From the NCBI GenBank assembly GCA_050290265.1, contig JBNKHI010000004.1, positions 1 through 64,000 on the forward strand: 64,000 nt of DNA, read 5' to 3'. This DNA comes from JBNKFV01 sp050290265 (lineage in GTDB: Bacteria; Pseudomonadota; Gammaproteobacteria; Pseudomonadales; Cellvibrionaceae). The number at the start of each line of letters is the position of its first letter. Position 1 is the first letter of the stretch. A program made the position numbers and the translations under genes. The notes under the pieces were generated by a model. That model worked only from the letters and a program-made list of their open reading frames with translations. It was not told the origin of the DNA and made no database searches. Shown piece by piece: positions 42,470 through 50,885 of the stretch.

Positions 42470-43303
42470 TTATTCGTTATTCGGAGCAGCGGGTAAGCTT
42501 GCAAGGTGGTTAATAAATTTCGTGAACAGCTGCGCGTGAGAAGAAATGCCTAATTTATTGTTGATATGTTTTCGGTGAACTTTAACGGTTTCGACACTTA
42601 TATTAAGCATTTGCGCAATGGATTTTCCTGAATGCCCTTTAAGGATTTCTCGGACAATTTCTTGCTCTCTGTCGGTTAGCGTACGATGTCCAAAGCTGTT
42701 AAACGCCTGTGCTAAATGGTAGTCCTGCGATTGATGTGCCTGTCTGTTACCCCGGGTAGTAAATGCTGGATTCCAGTTTATGCGGGAGGCGGAAATGAGT
42801 GCAGGTGAGGTTTTTTTGAGGCGTTGCAAGTCGCGTGTTGAGATCTTTCCAAGGTCGGCGCAACGATGACCTGTCGAAATACTGATATAAGATCCAGGCT
42901 CCAGCATGATTAGAATGACACTCTCATCGTGCAAGCCAATTTTTTGATAGTAGCTTTTGTAGTACTCACTCTGTTTAAAATGGTCAGGTGCCAATTCGCT
43001 AATATGATAAATGCCTGAAGGCATGCCTTTTTCACAGGCATGGGTCGCAGGGTCCAGCAGGTAATAGCCTGACGTATATTCTGTGATTGTAATGTCGACC
43101 CATTTTTCAGGTAGATTGTGAAATAGGAGATGGGGTTTTTGGCCATTCTCAAATGCGTAAACTACGATGGCGTCATAGGGCGTGATTTTGTTGATTGTGG
43201 CAATGAGGTATTTCGCAAAGTCTGACGTGCCTGCATGTTCAAAGAGCAGACTCAAGCTGGTATGCCACTCTAGTGAATCTAATTTAAGTTTTGTTGTAGG
43301 CAT
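42470..43303 (-). CDS. LuxR family transcriptional regulator
   Basis: A 277-residue regulator with a C-terminal LuxR helix-turn-helix (about 205-265): LTDREQEIVREILKGHSGKSIA and NISVETVKVHRKHINNKLGI. The N-terminal 190 residues contain a GAF-like or autoinducer-type sensory region with no clear signature (no WxxxYxxW of AHL-binding LuxR). So the signal is unknown. It is immediately upstream of the HDAC-like gene on the same strand and divergent from the NhaC-family gene across 341 bases. It most likely regulates one or both neighbours. Confidence 0.85.
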   Translation of the reverse strand: MPTTKLKLDSLEWHTSLSLLFEHAGTSDFAKYLIATINKITPYDAIVVYAFENGQKPHLLFHNLPEKWVDITITEYTSGYYLLDPATHACEKGMPSGIYHISELAPDHFKQSEYYKSYYQKIGLHDESVILIMLEPGSYISISTGHRCADLGKISTRDLQRLKKTSPALISASRINWNPAFTTRGNRQAHQSQDYHLAQAFNSFGHRTLTDREQEIVREILKGHSGKSIAQMLNISVETVKVHRKHINNKLGISSHAQLFTKFINHLASLPAAPNNE

Positions 43304-43644
43304 ACTCTACCTTTCTTCGAACACGGTTTATTGCACCAAAATTCTGTTGGGTGTATACCCGAACTACTGGTGACGTTGTTATGCAGATGCAGGTATAACC
43401 CAAAAATGTGCAGATTTCTATGATGGACTGAAACTTCTAGCCAAGTTTCCTGCCCACAAGAGATCCGCAAGGTAAGCAAAGTAACCCCTAGACGTTATAG
43501 ATCACACAATCGCACTGTGGTTTTATTACCCGTTCATATCGTGTGGCGAAACGGAGTGCACTAAGTTTAGCCGTCGTTACGTTTTTTGAGGCGATGCGTG
43601 AGAGTAACGCATATATAACTCAGTAATAGAGGTTACGTATCCTG
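43304..43644. other. divergent intergenic region luxR / nhaC-like
   Basis: About 341 bases between divergent genes. The main structure is the inverted pair TTGGGTGTATACC / GGTATAACCCAA at 43347-43403. The promoters of both genes must be here, but I cannot place them with confidence. No gene is apparent. Confidence 0.5.
43347..43403. promoter_or_regulatory. inverted pair of related sites between luxR and nhaC-like genes
   Basis: TTGGGTGTATACC (43347-43359) and GGTATAACCCAA (43392-43403) are reverse complements except for one inserted base, separated by about 32 bases. The left copy itself is nearly palindromic (GGGTGTATACCC). This is consistent with two binding sites for a regulator such as the adjacent LuxR protein, but binding is not shown. 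Confidence 0.45.
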
Positions 43645-45021
43645 ATGGTTGAACCTGGTATAGAAAGTCTGCTACCAACACTTGTCGTAGTTATCACTGC
43701 AATTGTTTTAAGAAGAGCCTTGGATGCTTTGATTATCGGGACCATTGCAGGATTTATTATGCTGGCCGGGTTTGGGTTTGTTCCCGCTTTTCTTGATGGC
43801 GTTATCCTTACCATGGGGGATGAAACCATACGCTGGATAATACTAACCGTATCGTTGTTCGGTTGTATTGTCGCTTTGTTAGTGCGGTCCGGTGGCGCCG
43901 AAGCTTTTGCTAACACGCTAATTAGACGTATCAAGTCGGGGTCGCAAGCTTTATTTATTAGCTGGTGTATGGGGCTGGCAATTTTTATTGATGACTATCT
44001 AAATGCATTGGTGGTTGGTAATTCCATGCGCCGCGTCACTGATAAGTTTAAAGTTTCCCGTGAAATGTTGGCTTACGTTGTTGATACAACAGCAGCTCCC
44101 GTTTGTATTTTGCTGCCTTTCTCTACTTGGGCTATCTATGTCTCGGGCTTGTTAGAATCTAACCAAATAGCGGAGAGTGGGGAGGGGGTAAAAGCGTATA
44201 TTAGTATTATCCCTTATATGTTTTACGCGATGATTGCGGTCGTAATGCCGCTTTTAGTACTAACCCGAAAAATTCCGTTGTTGGGTCAAATGCGTGCTGC
44301 TGAACAGTTGGCTCAGACCAGAGAATTCGTTGAGAGCAATGCCGAGACCGCGCATGTGAGTACTGAAGCGCATTTGCTTCCTCCTACTCTCAAAGAAAAG
44401 ACACCGGGTAAGGCAATACATTTTATTTTGCCTATTCTTACTCTGGTTTTTTTTACATGGTTTTTTGATATCGATATTCTGCGGGGTGCTTTTGTAACCC
44501 TGCTATTGCTTATCGTTTTTTTTCGGCAGCAGGGCTTGATGTCCTTTATGGAAATTAGCGAGACGATACTGTCTGGCATTAAGGATATGGTCGAGGTCAT
44601 AGGCATTTTGCTAATGTCTTTTGTGCTTCGAGATATCAATGATCAGTTGCAGCTTACACAATATGTTATTGGAATTGTCACGACGTTTGTTCACCCCGTA
44701 GTATTGCCTATGGTGACTTTTATAGCACTGTCTTCCGTTGCCTTCGCGACAGGCTCTTTTTGGGGGTTGTATGCGATAGCGCTGCCCATCGTTATTCCTC
44801 TCGCGCAAGCGGTCGGCATTGATACCCATTTAATGATAGGTGCGGTTGTTTCTGCTGGCGCATTTGGAAGCCACGCATGTTTTTACAGTGATTCAACCCT
44901 CCTGTCTGCTCAAGGCAGTGGTTGTTCGCCGATGCAGCACGCTTTAACGCAGCTGCCATATGCTGTATTGGCAGCTGCCTTGGCTGCTCTGGGGTACTTG
45001 GCAATGGGTTTTATGATGTAA
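43645..45021 (+). CDS. NhaC family Na+/H+ antiporter-like transporter
   Basis: A 458-residue membrane protein with about 11-12 hydrophobic helices and the NhaC-family core: RALDALIIGTIAGFIM, ISWCMGLAIFIDDYLNALVVG, VDTTAAPVCILLPFSTWAIY and SAGAFGSHACFYSDSTLLSAQGSGC. The family includes Na+/H+ antiporters and amino-acid or organic-ion exchangers. The Asp-Asp (IDDYLN) and Thr-Thr-Ala-Ala-Pro segments are usual. The starting ATG follows agagg. It is divergent from luxR and adjacent to the HDAC-like gene, so it may carry the compound that enzyme acts on. Confidence 0.85.
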   Translation: MVEPGIESLLPTLVVVITAIVLRRALDALIIGTIAGFIMLAGFGFVPAFLDGVILTMGDETIRWIILTVSLFGCIVALLVRSGGAEAFANTLIRRIKSGSQALFISWCMGLAIFIDDYLNALVVGNSMRRVTDKFKVSREMLAYVVDTTAAPVCILLPFSTWAIYVSGLLESNQIAESGEGVKAYISIIPYMFYAMIAVVMPLLVLTRKIPLLGQMRAAEQLAQTREFVESNAETAHVSTEAHLLPPTLKEKTPGKAIHFILPILTLVFFTWFFDIDILRGAFVTLLLLIVFFRQQGLMSFMEISETILSGIKDMVEVIGILLMSFVLRDINDQLQLTQYVIGIVTTFVHPVVLPMVTFIALSSVAFATGSFWGLYAIALPIVIPLAQAVGIDTHLMIGAVVSAGAFGSHACFYSDSTLLSAQGSGCSPMQHALTQLPYAVLAAALAALGYLAMGFMM

Positions 45022-45035
45022 TGAGCCTGCATCTG

Positions 45036-45806
45036 TTAACTTTGGAGTGCGGTTGCAGCTTGCCAGATCAGACGCAAAGCCAGAACAGTTAGTAAGATAT
45101 TGAGGTATTGTTGGAAGCCTCGATCCGAGACCTTGCCTAGAACTTTCAACCCCAACTTGGTACCGATAAACCCTGTTAGGATCATCGCGCCAATAAGGGG
45201 GAGCCACTCTATAAAGGAAAAGCCGGTCAATCCAAACACAATAATTTTAGCTGAATGTTGTAGAGTTAAGGCTGTGCCAATGGTCGCCACGGTAACAAAT
45301 CGCTGAGTGTTCAGTTGTTTAATGAACGCCGATACCAGTGGTCCGGTTGCACCCACAAATAGGGTTAAGAATGTTGTGCCTGCGCCCAAGAATATAATTC
45401 CTTTGTGGCTTAGGGCTTGGCTTGGCAGTGCTGGCCCCCAGCATAAGTACAAAACAAATAGAGCGATGATTAATTGAAAAGCCGGAGCAGGCAGCTGAAC
45501 AAGCAGGGCAGATCCAATTAATATCCCAATTAGTAACCCTGGGGCAAACCACTTGATGGTTGGCCAATGAATGTATCGCCAGGCAAGGCCGGCTCTCCCT
45601 GCGTTGGAGCCGAGTTGAATCAACCCATGCACAGGAATTATCGCTTGCGCCGGTAGGGTTATGGACAACACGGCAAGCAGTAGAATGCCGCCACCGGCAC
45701 CAAGGCTGGCGGTCATCATGGAAGTCACTAAAGAGAGTAAAAGTAGCATCCCAGCCGTAGACAAAGACAGGGTTGCCGGGAGAAGGTCTGTTAAAAATTC
45801 ATTCAT
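45036..45806 (-). CDS. sulfite exporter TauE/SafE family protein
   Basis: A 256-residue membrane protein of the TauE/SafE (DUF81) family with eight hydrophobic segments. Typical features are an N-terminal half with ASLGAGGGILLLAVLSITLPAQAIIPVHG and a C-terminal half with the GTLLTLFVGATGPLV-like repeat (here TTFLTLFVGATGPLV). Members export sulfite, sulfoacetate or other organic anions; none can be chosen here. Its stop is 14 bases from the end of the NhaC-like gene, in convergent orientation. Confidence 0.83.
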   Translation of the reverse strand: MNEFLTDLLPATLSLSTAGMLLLLSLVTSMMTASLGAGGGILLLAVLSITLPAQAIIPVHGLIQLGSNAGRAGLAWRYIHWPTIKWFAPGLLIGILIGSALLVQLPAPAFQLIIALFVLYLCWGPALPSQALSHKGIIFLGAGTTFLTLFVGATGPLVSAFIKQLNTQRFVTVATIGTALTLQHSAKIIVFGLTGFSFIEWLPLIGAMILTGFIGTKLGLKVLGKVSDRGFQQYLNILLTVLALRLIWQAATALQS

Positions 45807-45903
45807 GGGCGTTATTGTATCAGCTGTAGGGTAGGCTGGTTACAGTTGCCTGGCTTGAGCGGGCATCCGTGCTATTTCTTGGTCTGGATAAAAGCGCGCA
45901 TCC

Positions 45904-46734
45904 TTAGGCGGGATCGATGTACAGATCAATGAAGAGATCCTGGCAGGCTGGGTCGTTTTTATACTGATCAAAATCACTATATCCCCGCTCTCGTAACAGT
46001 ATCTCATCGACCAAGGTTTCCCCGCTTAGAGTGGTACTTGAGCTGGTTAATATTTCATAGGCTGCATCGGCCACAATTTCAGGTGTGCGCGAGGCTTTTA
46101 ATAATTCTGCATTGATCGCGAACTCCACCGCAGCGGTTGCAATTGTTGTTTTTGGCCAAAGGCAATTAGCAGCCACGCCGTCCGCACGCAGTTCTTCGGC
46201 TATTCCCAGTGTAATGAGTGTCATGCTGTATTTGGTTACCGTGTAGGGAATATAGGGTTTAAGCCAATGTTTGCCTAAATTAATGGGTGGGGATAGTGTG
46301 ATAATGTGGCCGTTGTTAGATTGTTTCAGGTAGGGAATGGCGGCTTTGGAGCACAGCATTGTTCCGCGTGTGTTAATAGAGTGCAGTAAGTCATAGCGCT
46401 TGAGGTCGGTATCTTGCAAGTTTTGCAGATTGATCGCACTCGCGTTATTGATCAGTGCGTCTATACCCCCAAACTTGTCGGCAGCCATTTGCATAGCGCT
46501 AGCGATTTGCTCCTCGTCTCTTACATCCAGTTTGATGGCTAATGCTTGTCCTCCGGCTTTTTCTACCTCCGCTGCAACACTATGGATTGTGCCGGGTAAT
46601 TTGGGGTGTGGTTCGTCACTTTTGGCAGCGATAACGATATTGGCCCCTTCGCGCGCACAACGCAGCGCTATTGCTCGACCGATTCCGCGGCTGGCGCCGG
46701 TAATAAATAAGGTTTTATTTTTAAGGCTGGGCAT
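45904..46734 (-). CDS. short-chain dehydrogenase/reductase (HSDL2-like)
   Basis: A 276-residue SDR. The cofactor motif GASRGIG (13-19) and a long AAKSDEPHPKLPGTIHSVAAEV segment resemble the N-terminal part of human HSDL2 and its bacterial relatives, as does NCLWPKTTIATAAVEF. The active-site Tyr-Lys is in PYTVTKYSMT. The C-terminal region includes SGETLVDEILLRERGY, not the usual DGG. Substrate is unknown; fatty-acid or isoprenoid derivatives are likely from the family. The start ATG 46734 is followed by MPSLKNK. Confidence 0.8.
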   Translation of the reverse strand: MPSLKNKTLFITGASRGIGRAIALRCAREGANIVIAAKSDEPHPKLPGTIHSVAAEVEKAGGQALAIKLDVRDEEQIASAMQMAADKFGGIDALINNASAINLQNLQDTDLKRYDLLHSINTRGTMLCSKAAIPYLKQSNNGHIITLSPPINLGKHWLKPYIPYTVTKYSMTLITLGIAEELRADGVAANCLWPKTTIATAAVEFAINAELLKASRTPEIVADAAYEILTSSSTTLSGETLVDEILLRERGYSDFDQYKNDPACQDLFIDLYIDPA

Positions 46735-47058
46735 AGATAGGGTTTCCTGAGAAGGGCGGGAGGTTGCTGTTTATGGTTATCCTTAGGTATTTAAAACTAT
46801 AGCGTTGAATAGCCAAACCGTAACGTCTGGGAAGTATTCTTTTGGTCGATTTGCTAAAAATACACATTTCCGCAGATTATAGCTCGACACTCAAATCATA
46901 TTAACTGAGGCCTATTTGGTATTTATTCTTTAATCTGCCTGTTATAGTTTTGCCCTGAAAGCTTAAATAGGCTTTGAGTTCAATCAACGATAGCCGTGTT
47001 GTGGAACTGTTGGCGGTATCTGAGTTCAGAAGTGACTGGTGATAAAAAAGGTAAGTAG
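46735..47058. other. divergent intergenic region SDR / dsbC
   Basis: About 324 bases. A TATAGT (46943-46948) could be a -10 box for dsbC, but the nearest TTGGTA (46916-46921) is 21 bases away, too far. I see no repeats, hairpins or small genes. Confidence 0.45.
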
Positions 47059-47820
47059 ATGATGTCTGTATTAACCAAGGGGCGCAAAGCAGCCCTTATG
47101 ATGGCGTTGGCTGGCTCAGCGTTGATTGGAGCTTTCGCTCAAGCAGAAGTGCCTCGGCCGGTGGCTGATAATATAATCAGTGTGCTTAAGTCGGGACGTC
47201 CGGATCTAAATTTTGGGGAGGTAAAAGAAAGCCCGATTCCCGGAATGTATCGTGTTCAGGTGCAGAATGGTCCGCTGTTTTTTGTCAGTGCTGATGGTAA
47301 ATACTTTTTAACAGGGGATATGTACCAGGTTAAGTCCAATGAGTACGTTAATTTGCAGGAGGTAGAGCGCACTGCCAAACGCAAAGAGATAATGGCTATT
47401 GTTGATCCTAAAGATGAAATTATCTTCAAGCCAAAGGGTGAGACTAAAGCGGTGATACAAGTGTTCACAGATGTTGATTGTGGTTACTGCCAAAAATTGC
47501 ACCGTGAGATTGCTGAATTAAATGGTTATGGCATTGAGGTGCGCTATCTCGCTTACCCGCGTGCTGGCGTACAATCTGAAGCCTTTAATAAGCTGGCTAC
47601 TGCCTGGTGTTCTGATAATCCCCAGGAAACGCTCACCCGGTTTAAAAATCGCGAAAGGGTAAAAATCGATGTTTGTGAGAAAAACCCTGTAGCTATGCAG
47701 TTCCAGCTCGGTAATATGGTAGGGGTTCGTGGCACTCCGGCGCTTGTCTTGGCCGACGGCACTATGGTTCCAGGGTATCGACCCGCAAAAGACTTGGCAG
47801 AGATGCTCGGTTTACTGTAA
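47059..47820 (+). CDS. dsbC: thiol:disulfide interchange protein DsbC
   Basis: Periplasmic disulfide isomerase. The 253 residues include a signal peptide (cleavage after the AQA at about 29), the DsbC dimerisation domain (30-105) and a thioredoxin domain with Cys141-Gly-Tyr-Cys144. Cys184 and Cys206 form the usual structural pair and RGTPAL carries the cis-Pro. The start is ATG 47059 or ATG 47062. It ends before a strong terminator. The next gene is hom, an arrangement also seen in Pseudomonas. Confidence 0.93.
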   Translation: MMSVLTKGRKAALMMALAGSALIGAFAQAEVPRPVADNIISVLKSGRPDLNFGEVKESPIPGMYRVQVQNGPLFFVSADGKYFLTGDMYQVKSNEYVNLQEVERTAKRKEIMAIVDPKDEIIFKPKGETKAVIQVFTDVDCGYCQKLHREIAELNGYGIEVRYLAYPRAGVQSEAFNKLATAWCSDNPQETLTRFKNRERVKIDVCEKNPVAMQFQLGNMVGVRGTPALVLADGTMVPGYRPAKDLAEMLGLL

Positions 47821-47843
47821 TTTTAGTGTAGGTTTAATATTCC

Positions 47844-47871
47844 AAAAGGGGGCCTCAAGGCCCCCTTTTTT
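47844..47871 (+). terminator. Rho-independent terminator after dsbC
   Basis: GGGGGCC/GGCCCCC stem with TCAA loop, flanked by AAAA and TTTTTT. The A-tract also makes it a possible terminator on the other strand. Confidence 0.92.
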
Positions 47872-47900
47872 GTGTCTTGGCGGAGAAACCTAAACTCAAT

Positions 47901-47929
47901 TTGACAGTCAGCCCTGCGCCCAGTAATGT
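47901..47929 (+). promoter_or_regulatory. candidate promoter of hom-thrC
   Basis: A perfect TTGACA (47901-47906) lies 17 bases before TAATGT (47924-47929; only three of six). A CCCACCTTGTGG segment with a following T-run (47931-47949) downstream could be an attenuator-like hairpin, but no leader peptide rich in Thr or Ile codons was seen. Confidence 0.45.
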
Positions 47930-48034
47930 GGCCCACCTTGTGGATTTTTTAAGTCTAGATGGCGTCTTTGTTATTCCTTTAAAAATCCCCAGTTTTCAAT
48001 AGGTTATCAGTTATTTATCACAGAGGATTCACGT

Positions 48035-49339
48035 TTGAAACCGGTAAAAATAGGTATATGTGGTTTGGGTACGGTGGGCAGTGGTACGGTCAACGTCATT
48101 GCCGAAAACCAAGAAGAGATTAACGCGCGAGCCGGTTGTGAAATTATTATTGAGCAAATTGGTGCGCGTCGCGATAACCCCGATTGTGATACCTCTGGGC
48201 TAAATGTTACGCGAAACATATTTGATGTCGTTGAAAACCCGGAAATTGACATTGTTGTTGAGCTGATTGGCGGTACTACCGTTGCCAAAGAGTTAGTGCT
48301 TAAAGCTATCCAGAATGGCAAGCATGTGGTGACTGCAAACAAAGCGCTGATTGCTGAATTTGGCAATGAAATTTTTGCCGCAGCAAAAGAGAAAGGTGTA
48401 ACCGTATCCTTTGAGGCTGCCGTTGCCGGCGGCATCCCAATTATTAAGGCTATTCGTGAAGGCTTATCCGCCAACAAGATACAGTGGTTAGCAGGTATTA
48501 TTAACGGCACGGGTAACTTTATTTTGACAGAAATGCGCGATAAAGGTCGTGCATTTGAAGATGTTCTGGCGGAAGCACAAGCTTTAGGTTATGCCGAAGC
48601 AGATCCCACCTTTGATGTGGAGGGTATCGACGCCGCTCATAAACTGGTTATCCTCGCTTCTTTGGCGTTTGGTATGCCTTTGCAGTTCGATAAAGTGTTT
48701 ACTGAAGGTATCAGTAAAATAGCGCCTGTCGATGTAGCTTACGCAGAAGAGCTTGGCTACCGCATTAAGCACTTGGGTATTGCTCGAAAGGCTGAGAATG
48801 GTGTTGAACTTCGTGTTCACCCGACTTTGATCCCGTCTAGTAGATTGATCGCCAATGTTAATGGGGTAATGAATGCTGTGTTGGTTAACGCCGACGCCGT
48901 GGGTCCAACTATGTACTATGGCGCTGGCGCTGGCGCAGCACCTACTGCCTCCGCGGTAATGGCTGATGTGCTTGATGTTGCGCGCACGTTGACGGCGGGT
49001 CCCGAGCATCGCGTACCGCATTTTGGTTTTCAGTCAGTAAATGTTACGGCAATGAATGTATTGCCCATAGAGCAGGTTGAAACGTCCTATTATGTGCGTA
49101 TGGCTGCGCTGGACAAGCCTGGTGTATTGTCAAAAGTGACTCAAATTCTGAGTGATGCTGGCATTAGTATTGAAGCGTTGATTCAAAAGCAGCCGGCAGA
49201 TGATGAAGAAACCGCTACCATCATTTTGTTAACAAACCGTGCTAGAGAATCTAACTTGTTAAATGCAACCTTACAAATTGAAGCGTTAGATGCTATCCAA
49301 GGTAAGTTGACACGTATTCGTGTAGAAGCTTTGGCTTAA
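48035..49339 (+). CDS. hom: homoserine dehydrogenase
   Basis: NAD(P)-dependent reduction of aspartate semialdehyde to homoserine, at the branch to threonine, methionine and isoleucine. A 434-residue monofunctional enzyme with GICGLGTVGSGTVNVI (9-24), the catalytic region GIINGTGNFIL and EADPTFDVEGIDAAHK, and a C-terminal ACT domain (about 348-434, LDKPGVLSKVTQILSDAGISIE). The start is TTG, set by agagga seven bases upstream. thrC follows 33 bases later, so they form an operon. Confidence 0.95.
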   Translation: MKPVKIGICGLGTVGSGTVNVIAENQEEINARAGCEIIIEQIGARRDNPDCDTSGLNVTRNIFDVVENPEIDIVVELIGGTTVAKELVLKAIQNGKHVVTANKALIAEFGNEIFAAAKEKGVTVSFEAAVAGGIPIIKAIREGLSANKIQWLAGIINGTGNFILTEMRDKGRAFEDVLAEAQALGYAEADPTFDVEGIDAAHKLVILASLAFGMPLQFDKVFTEGISKIAPVDVAYAEELGYRIKHLGIARKAENGVELRVHPTLIPSSRLIANVNGVMNAVLVNADAVGPTMYYGAGAGAAPTASAVMADVLDVARTLTAGPEHRVPHFGFQSVNVTAMNVLPIEQVETSYYVRMAALDKPGVLSKVTQILSDAGISIEALIQKQPADDEETATIILLTNRARESNLLNATLQIEALDAIQGKLTRIRVEALA

Positions 49340-49372
49340 TCAAATTTAATTTTAAAACGTTAGGATAGGTTC

Positions 49373-50770
49373 GTGAAATATATTAGTACGCGTGGGCAGG
49401 CACCCAGTCTGTCGTTTGAAGAAGTTGTGTTGACCGGTTTGGCGAGTGATGGTGGCCTTTATGTGCCTGAGACGCTCCCAACATTTTCTGCTGAAGAAAT
49501 TGCATCATGGGCAGGTCTTAGTTATCAAGATCTAGCCTTTAAGATTATTTCCCCATTTGTTGATGGCGAAATTCCAGAAAACGATCTCAAGCAACTGATT
49601 GAATCTGCTTACAGTACTTTTCGCCATGATGCGATAGCACCATTAGTGCAGACTGGTCATAACGAATGGATTTTGGAATTGTTCCAAGGCCCAACGCTGG
49701 CTTTTAAAGATTTTGCCTTGCAGTTTCTCGGCCACTTATTAGATTACATCTTGAAAAAGCGTAATCAAAAAGTCGCGGTTATGGGGGCAACCTCCGGTGA
49801 TACGGGATCAGCGGCCATTGAAGGGTGTCGCCGGTGTGAAAATATCGATATTTTTATTTTGCATCCAAACAATCGAGTGTCCGAAGTTCAACGCCGCCAA
49901 ATGACTACAGTGTTGGCCGACAATGTTTATAACATTGCGCTGGAAGGCAATTTTGACGATTGCCAAAACATGGTGAAAGCCAGTTTTGGTGACCAGTCTT
50001 TCCTTCCCGAAGGGCGTCAGCTCGTTGCAGTTAATTCGATTAACTGGGCGCGGATTATGGCTCAAATCGTATACTATTTTTACGCGGCCTTAGCTCTGGG
50101 TGCGCCGCATCGACCTATTTCATTCTCTGTTCCGACCGGTAATTTTGGTGATATTTTTGCAGGCTACTTGGCGAAAAAAATGGGTTTGCCTATTGACCAA
50201 CTTGTGATCGCAACCAATGAAAATGATATTTTGCACCGTTGTATTAGTGAAAATGATCACTCAAAGAAAAAGCTGATTCATTCTCTGTCACCGAGCATGG
50301 ATATCATGGTTTCTAGTAACTTTGAGCGTATGTTATTTGATCTCTACGATCGAGATGGTGCCGCCATCAAACAGTTGATGGAAGACTTTAGATCTGGCGA
50401 AATGCATTTAAGCGAACCTGCTTTAGCGAAAGCGAGAGAATTGTTTAGCAGCTATCGTTTAGATGATGATGAGATGATTGCCGTGATTGCTGAGGTGTTT
50501 GATAGAACAGAATATTTATTGGACCCACACACTGCCATTGGTGTTCAGGCTGCGCGTAAAACCCGCCGCAATCATGATGTGCCTATGGTGTGTTTGGCCA
50601 CTGCACATCCCGCAAAATTTCCGGAAGCGGTGCGGAAAGCGGGCCAGACAGATGATCCTGTGTTGCCGCACCATATGCGAGATTTGTTTGAGCGAGAAGA
50701 GCGCTACACCGTGATTGAAGATGATATCGGCAAGGTGCAAAACTTCATCCAGCAAAGCTTAAAGGCTTAA
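49373..50770 (+). CDS. thrC: threonine synthase
   Basis: PLP enzyme turning O-phosphohomoserine into threonine, last step of the pathway begun by hom. A 465-residue protein with MKYISTRGQAPSLSFEEVVLTGLASDGGLYVP, the PLP-lysine segment GPTLAFKDFALQFLG and the phosphate-binding ATSGDTGSAAIEG. It starts with GTG. The gene ends before a classical terminator. It belongs to the longer, bacterial class of threonine synthases. Confidence 0.95.
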   Translation: MKYISTRGQAPSLSFEEVVLTGLASDGGLYVPETLPTFSAEEIASWAGLSYQDLAFKIISPFVDGEIPENDLKQLIESAYSTFRHDAIAPLVQTGHNEWILELFQGPTLAFKDFALQFLGHLLDYILKKRNQKVAVMGATSGDTGSAAIEGCRRCENIDIFILHPNNRVSEVQRRQMTTVLADNVYNIALEGNFDDCQNMVKASFGDQSFLPEGRQLVAVNSINWARIMAQIVYYFYAALALGAPHRPISFSVPTGNFGDIFAGYLAKKMGLPIDQLVIATNENDILHRCISENDHSKKKLIHSLSPSMDIMVSSNFERMLFDLYDRDGAAIKQLMEDFRSGEMHLSEPALAKARELFSSYRLDDDEMIAVIAEVFDRTEYLLDPHTAIGVQAARKTRRNHDVPMVCLATAHPAKFPEAVRKAGQTDDPVLPHHMRDLFEREERYTVIEDDIGKVQNFIQQSLKA

Positions 50771-50791
50771 GTTGGTCCTCAATACTTGATT

Positions 50792-50818
50792 AGGCACTCA
50801 CTGAGTGCCTTTTTTTTA
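50792..50818 (+). terminator. Rho-independent terminator after thrC
   Basis: AGGCACTC/GAGTGCCT stem with an ACT loop followed by eight T (50811-50817 region). It ends the hom-thrC transcript. Confidence 0.92.
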
Positions 50819-50885
50819 GCTACAATTTTGCTAGCGCTATTATTGTATTTTTGTTGAATTGTCATGTGTAACCAGGAACCCCATC

